Both the position numbers and the translations under genes were made by a program. DNA of 64,000 bases from Mauremys mutica. Its lineage: Eukaryota > Chordata > Testudines > Geoemydidae. The stretch is from NCBI RefSeq assembly GCF_020497125.1, contig NC_059072.1, positions 278,114,045 through 278,178,044 on the forward strand, read 5' to 3'. Positions 58,762 to 64,000 of this stretch are shown one piece after another (within the stretch, counting starts at the first letter, position 1; the number at the start of each line of letters is the position of its first letter). Under the pieces are notes generated by a model that saw nothing but the letters and a program-made list of their open reading frames with translations, had not been told where the DNA came from and did no database searches.

Positions 58762-59530
58762 GGATTCATAGTGTATTTTTCTAGAAATTCTTCTTGGAGA
58801 TGGTCCATGAAGAGGCTGGCAAATTGGGTAGCCACTCTAGCACACATGGCTGTTCCCATGATTTGGACAAAGTTTTTGCTGTTAAGTATAAAGTTGCTGT
58901 GGGTGAGGGTGAAATTGATGACTTTGGCAATGTATTTGGGTTGGATTTCCAAGCATTCTTCATTATTTTGTAGGTATTTGTGGCAGGTAGTGATGTTGTC
59001 ATGGTGAGAAATATTGGTGTACAGAGATGTGACATCCATGGTGGCAAGGATGGTGGTCTGGAGGAGGTTGTTGATGTTGTTGAGTTTCTGGAAGAAATTG
59101 GTAGTATGTAGGAAGAAATTGGTCCTTTGGATTGTGAGTGGTTTGAGGATGGTTTCTCTGAATCCTGATATTTCTTTAGAAAAAAAAATGACATAGTCAG
59201 ATATGATGGCTTTGCCTGGGTTCCCTTTTATGTGTATCTTGGGAAATATGTAGAAGGTCCCTGGGATGGATTCTTGGGAGATGAGGTTATAGAGTTGTTT
59301 TGGGGAAGAATTTCATATTATCTTTAAATTCTTGTTTGAAGTGTAGTATGGAGTCTCCTCTGAGTCCTTCATAGTATGTGGTGTTGGAGAGTTGCTTATT
59401 AGCTTTAATATAGTCATCACAACTGAGGGTTACAATGGTTTTATCACTATCTGGTGGTTGGATTTCACGGTCTGTATAGCTATTCTCTTGGTGGTGGAGA
59501 GACTGTGGTGGATGTAATGTAAACACATTT

Positions 59531-60124
59531 TATTTATTTATTATTAGTGCTTTGATAGTCTCTCCACTAAAATTAATCTGTCAAATGGCTCACTCTTCCA
59601 TTTAACTAAAAAAAATGGGTTTTTAGGTATTGTGGTGACTTGCGGAATCTCTCTATGCACAACTTATGAATTCTGGTTGATGTTATGAAATTGCTGTATC
59701 ACTGGATATTTCAGTGTATGTGGAGTTAGCCTTATGTTGTCAGACTGTGTCATATAATTCCCAGACCAGGAACAATAGAGAGTCATTAAACCTTGATGGC
59801 TCCCATTGAAATGGAAGCACCTTGGGACAATGGGATGTCCACATTGTATGTTAAACCAATTTTCTTTAACATCACGGTAGGCCACTGGGGTTTGGAAAGT
59901 GGAAAATCCCCTTAGAGGAGAACAAAGAAATCAGGTGTTAACACTGGAAATTAAAAATCACCAGTTGTCAGAGATCTTTCATAGCAGCAGGGACTCGTTT
60001 AACTGTGGAAGCAGCCAAGGAAAAAGCAAAGTGTCTGTACCAGGGAGAGAGAGAATCCATAAATGGAAGGTGAAGCCATGTGCAAGAGCTGGGATCTTAG
60101 AGTCCCTAAAAGACTCTTGAACAT
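59531..60124. other. Unassigned intergenic DNA
   Basis: No gene recognised. Could include more of an eroded transposon. Confidence 0.4.
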
Positions 60125-60275
60125 TCATAGAATCATAGATTACTAGGTTGGAGGAGACCATCTAGTCCAACCCCCTGCTTAAAGCAGGACCAATCCCCAA
60201 ATTGCCCCCTCAAGAATTAAACTCACAACCCTGGATTTAGCAGGCCAATGCTCAAACCACTGAGCTATCCCTCCC
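60125..60275 (-). repeat. tRNA-derived SINE with CR1-like 3' tail
   Basis: Minus strand: GGGAGGGATAGCTCAGTGG head with A box, GGGTTGTGAGTTTAATTC B-box region, then GGGGGTTGGACTAGATGG tail and octamer-like ATCTATGATTCTATGA, the CR1-type 3' end. Better preserved than the copy at 55605. The tail lets CR1 reverse transcriptase act on it in trans. Confidence 0.92.
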
Positions 60276-61365
60276 ATTTTTTGGGCTTAGGTCAGAGTAT
60301 TGAGGAAACATGGAATGTATATAGGTGGTTTTTTTAGTTTGTTTGGTTTTTTTTTTTTTGGTTTGTTTGTTTTGTTTTGTCTGTGTCTATATATTTCCTG
60401 TGTTGGCTAAAAAAGGGTGATTGGTTCTTGGAACACTTACAAAGCCTGTATATATGTTTTCTTCAACTATTGCATGCTCTGAAAAGGTGAACTCTAAACC
60501 CATAGTGCCTACCAGGTTGGAGCTTCGGAAAGGGTGTGCTTAAGATACTGAGAAGTCGGGGGAATGGGTGAGCACTTACTCTGGGGGATTTAAGGCAGTT
60601 GGTCTGTGAGGTCCCATTTCTGTAAAGGGGTACAAACAGAGGGCCTGTGCCCAGAAAGTGTGTCAGAGAGGCCAAGAAAAGAGATGGTATTGCAGCTTAC
60701 TCAAACTAAGTAAAGTTTAAGAGAACAAGAGTCTATTTTGGTGGCATCCAAACACAGTCGCCTCATTAATGTCCAGCTAGGGGAACTCTACCAGGGCTGA
60801 GTGACAGGTATAATAATAGCAAATACCCCTTTGTTTTATCCCACTCAATCTTTCTCACTTCTATTACTGTCCTTCTCAAAAAGTGTAGAGTTGTTTGTTT
60901 GGTGTACATTTTGTTTTTAAGCAATGCTATATGACACTTTATATGTTTGAGATGTGTGGTTATTTTCATTCTTAAATAGATGGGTTTAACCCTCTCACAG
61001 TGCATGTGCAAATTTTAATATGAACAGAACTTACATGAGGATGAATTTTGTCAAACAGATATTTTTATGTCAAGTATATAATAGTTCAGACTGCTTTTGA
61101 CAGATATAATAAAATGCATTACAATCCAGCTTTGGGCACAGGGGCAGGAGTAAGGATGGAGGGGAGAGGGGGACATGTTGGTTATATATACATAACACAC
61201 AAACTTTTTCTCTTTCTCTCTCTCTCTTTGTATGTATATACATATACACATCTAAACCCTTACCTCACTGTCAGATGTCACTTAGGGCATGAAAAAAGTT
61301 CTGCCATCCCTTACTATCATACCATTTGCTGGAATGGCTACCTTGTTGTGTTTCTATAACAACTT
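60276..61365. other. Unassigned intergenic DNA
   Basis: No gene. A T/G-rich simple tract at 60330-60382 and a CT-rich stretch near 61208-61232. Confidence 0.5.
60330..60382. repeat. T/G-rich low-complexity tract
   Basis: Runs of T with interspersed G (GTTTG words). Confidence 0.9.
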
Positions 61366-61454
61366 GCATCCGAAGAAGTGGGTATTCACCTACGAAAGCT
61401 CATGCTGCAAAACGTCTGTTAGTCTATAAGGTGCCACAGGATTCTTTGCTGTTT
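61366..61454 (+). mobile_element. Penelope-like 3' end fragment
   Basis: About 89 bp closely matching 55050-55137: GCATCCGAAGAAGTGGGTAT, CTACGAAAGCTCATGC, AAAACGTCTGTTAGTC and AAGGTGCCACAGGATTC. No coding part remains; probably a severely 5'-truncated insertion. Confidence 0.9.
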
Positions 61455-62050
61455 TATGAGGATAAATTGTTGGCCCATCGCTCAATCACCAACATGGAAT
61501 ACCAGTGAGCTGTTTTTAATTTGGTCCCTGTCCTTTGACCAGTTCAGTATGGGTGGTCCTACTAGGAGTTAAAATTCCCACAAGCAGAGCTCTTGAGGTC
61601 ACTGGACACACAAGCCTTCCCACCATGTCATGGTGCAATCCCCAGGAAGTGATGTCTACATATACACAACAATCTATATTTTAAAAGTGAAGATTGTAAA
61701 ATCAAGCATTCAGAAATTAGGAAACACCAGTATTAAGGTTGCCTGCACAACCTTGGGCATATGCATTATGATAGCTTTTAATTATATGATCATATACTAT
61801 CTTTCTTCTCCACTAGAATCCTGGTCTCATTCAGCTTGGCAAAATTATAAGCAACTGAAAACTAGAGCATTTGACTGATTGTATATTCAAATTGCTAGTT
61901 CTAGAGCACACCAAAAAAGAAGCTATTCTTGACTTAGTTTTAAGTAACATTAAGGAGCTAATTTAAGAAATGATAGAAGCAGAACCACCTAAAGTAATGT
62001 TGGCCACAACATAATTGGGTAATAAATTGGATGAAACCTATGCTTTATAA
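61455..62050. other. Unassigned intergenic DNA
   Basis: No gene or repeat recognised. Ends in CTTTATAA, the left TSD of the next MITE. Confidence 0.5.
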
Positions 62051-62260
62051 CAGGGATTGGCAACCTTTGGCACACAGCTTGCCAGGGTAAGCACCCTGGT
62101 GGGCCGGGCCGGTTTGTCTACTGCCCGTGTCTGCAGGTTCGGTCGATCACGGCTCCCACTGGCCGTGGTTCACCGTCCCAGGCCAGTGGGGGCTGCGGGA
62201 AGCGGCATGGGCCGAGGGAGGTGCTGGCTGCTGCTTCCTGCCAAAGGTTGCCAATCCCTG
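62051..62260. mobile_element. Internally deleted type B hAT MITE
   Basis: 210 bp with perfect 8-bp TSD CTTTATAA. Left CAGGGATTGGCAACCTTTGG, right CCAAAGGTTGCCAATCCCTG, perfect 20-bp inverted repeats. About 120 bp of the right arm is missing relative to the 334-bp form. Confidence 0.95.
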
Positions 62261-64000
62261 CTTTATAATCAACTCATTCTGATTATTGTCATTCTCTCTG
62301 ACTCAATCCTAAATTGAAGATGATGAAAATGAGATTATAACATCACAATTGTTCTGCAGCTTTGGTTCTGGCTCTAGCAGTTCTTGAGATAGATGCTATT
62401 AAGATCAGGTAGTAAACAAAATTAGTGAAAATCAGCAAAATGGTAATCTGTAGAATGAGAATTTACCACAAACTTTGTTATACATCCTGATGCTCAGCTG
62501 TCCAGTGGCTATACATTAGTTTCCATCCCTTGTAGTCCATACAATATGGTCTCTCAGCAAAAGAAAATATATTGGCCTTTACCAGCCAGGACAGGGAACT
62601 TTCAACATCCCAAATATTATTATCCAGGCCATCCATAGCGAAATAACCAGCAACTAATGGAACTCCTTTCTGAGCTTGGTGGGTCCCCAGTCATAAAATT
62701 TTATCTATGTTTATAGTGGATGTCTTTTGCAAATCGGATACATTTACTGAAATTCCGTGCAAGCTATATATTTTAGCCATCATTAAAACAATGTAAAGCG
62801 GGGCGGGGGGACCTTGGCTGTAAGGAAAAAGAACAAATAATTATGATACGTGATTTTTTTTCTCCCTCAACTACTCCAAATGTGTCTCTATTTTAATTTA
62901 TCATTATGATGTTAATTTATTAAAATTCTCTCAGGCTATTTAACCATTCTGCAAATTCCAACTAACATGATATCTGTAAATAGCTACTTATACACTTTAG
63001 TGCACTATGGCTTCAGATTTCAAATATTCTTTATTGTTATGCTAAAACATATTTGTATTCCAGATGCATGTATTCCCTGTGTTGGAAAAAGTACATCTAT
63101 CATGGGGTGGACTGGCTTTTTAACAGGAGTTGGACTAAACCTCACCTGTGTCTAATTATCCTCTTCCCAGGTGATGAATTTAGGCTTCAGATTGGGCTGG
63201 TTGGTTGGGTCAGGTGAGTAGGTATCACATGATTATAACCTGGAAGCAGTTTTTCCATAAAAGAGGGATTGCTCCCTCAGAGAGGGGAAATCAGGAGCTA
63301 GGAAAGACCTAGAGGATGACTCTGGAGAGACTCAGGGTGGGATTCACAAAGGTATTTAGGAGTCAAAGGGCTAGATTCACAAAAGGCCTTAGTTGCCTAG
63401 ATACCACTTTAGTTGCCTAACTCCCAGAATGAGGCCCAAATGGGATTTAAAAAATTCCTGTTCCGCTGCCCCCAAGCCCTGTAGGCACCTAAAATCACTC
63501 AGCACCTGTCTTTTTGCAGTAAAAGTTGCTTAGGTGCCCATGTTTGAGCTACGTGTATTTTGCCATGGCATTTTTGATCAGCAAATCATGAGTTTTTAAA
63601 TGATACCTCACAAGGCATACCTTAATAATTAAAACAAATCATTTACAGAAACTGGGCCCCATTCTGCACACTGGACCCCATTCTGCACTCCCTGACCCCA
63701 TTGAGTTCAGTGCAAACTGCTCTTCTGTGTTCATGTTAACTGGGATTCTGTCCACACAAGACTAGATTTTGATACATAGGGTGACTAGCCCGTTACTCCA
63801 CAAAGGATCCCATTGGTTTCAATGGGGCCACTTGTGGGGTGGGATTCTACTGGACATTAGTTAAGGTATTGAAATCTGGCTAGAGGGGATAATGCTCCGT
63901 GTGTGTGTGTGTGTATATATATATGCGCCAATAAACAGGTGCATGGGAAATCATAGTGTTCCTCATTCATGAATATTCAGGTAATCACCAAGGGTTTGTG
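62261..64000. other. Unassigned intergenic DNA
   Basis: No gene. 63190-63345 has LTR-like style (CATAAAAGAGG then GAGAGACTCAG) without defined ends. Two related phrases GGATTCACAAAGGTATTTAG and GATTCACAAAAGGCCTTAG lie at 63341 and 63373. Confidence 0.45.
63899..63924. repeat. (GT)n(AT)n compound microsatellite
   Basis: GT run passing into TA/AT run; variable-length candidate. Confidence 0.95.

Larger units (their letters stand above)
56560..59530 (-). mobile_element. Penelope-like element with two nested insertions
   Basis: RT and 3' region on the minus strand. From 59526: TLSCDDYIKANKQLSNTTYY, then IPGTFYIFPKIH near 59240, MDVTSLYTNISHHDNI near 59020, FVQIMGTAMCARVA near 58860 and the catalytic YINDIFIL near 58140 (family YIDDIF), FFPEPPLWAFKQPLKL-like near 57600 and RSKLPQTL near 57560. 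The GIY-YIG part (57130-57480) is decayed. Two later insertions interrupt it: 58173-58761 and 56754-57042. The 3' region continues to about 56560 with CCTGAAGAAGAGCTCTGTG and GGTCCAATAAAAAGATATTA. Frameshifts and stops make it inactive. 5'-truncated near 59530. Confidence 0.88.

Noticed and set aside
60125..60275. A functional tRNA gene on the minus strand
   Set aside because: Only A- and B-box-like regions are present, followed by a CR1-like tail; it is a SINE, with no complete cloverleaf.

Overview
The window reads as non-coding, repeat-dense vertebrate DNA, most likely from a turtle (Testudines, probably Cryptodira). The evidence is the repeat mix: CR1 LINEs with octamer 3' tails, tRNA-derived SINEs with a CR1-like 3' end (tortoise Pol III/Cry type), Penelope-like elements, many hAT-type MITEs, MIR-like SINEs and retroviral LTRs. 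No host protein-coding exon, rRNA or functional tRNA gene was recognised. Nearly all longer ORFs belong to transposable elements or are shadows. Repeat names rest on remembered family features, since no database could be searched; boundaries are exact only where target-site duplications (TSDs) are visible.

Layout: 1-1788 is a frame-broken CR1. From 3114 to 14012 lie scattered hAT MITEs, possible LTR-like repeats and microsatellites. 14490-15735 is a degenerate hAT transposase on the minus strand, followed by a MITE (15800-16135). 16144-20751 is the best-preserved element: a complete Ty3/Gypsy LTR retrotransposon on the minus strand with 191-bp LTRs differing at one base, a GTAAG TSD, tRNA-Ser-type primer site, gag with two zinc knuckles and a pol with all expected catalytic residues. 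21089-28280 holds further MITEs and a CR1 interrupted by half a MITE. 28553-30068 is a CR1 abutting the 3' end of a different hAT transposon. 34291-34586 is a CpG-rich multi-hairpin MITE, and 34986-35702 a solo LTR with TSD ATGCT. 39846-41607 is another near-complete CR1 3' half. 46687-47387 is a large MITE, 47783-48896 a second solo LTR (TSD TACAG), and 50489-53169 holds decayed endogenous retrovirus env, RNase H and RT on the minus strand. 54548-55140 and 56560-59530 are two Penelope-like elements, the second with two nested insertions that each carry 8-bp TSDs. SINEs, a Penelope 3' fragment and another MITE fill the rest.

The elements form a layered chronology: old CR1, hAT and Penelope copies are hosts for younger MITEs, and the Gypsy copy sits in the TSD of an older MITE. 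The possibly functional parts are the Gypsy element and hammerhead-ribozyme-like folds in the Penelope 3' regions. I did not find a clearly new gene system. The most unusual items are the gag/pol junction at an 11-A run, the ribozyme-like folds, the multi-hairpin MITE, a half-MITE that still has a TSD, and an unclassified 589-bp insertion.
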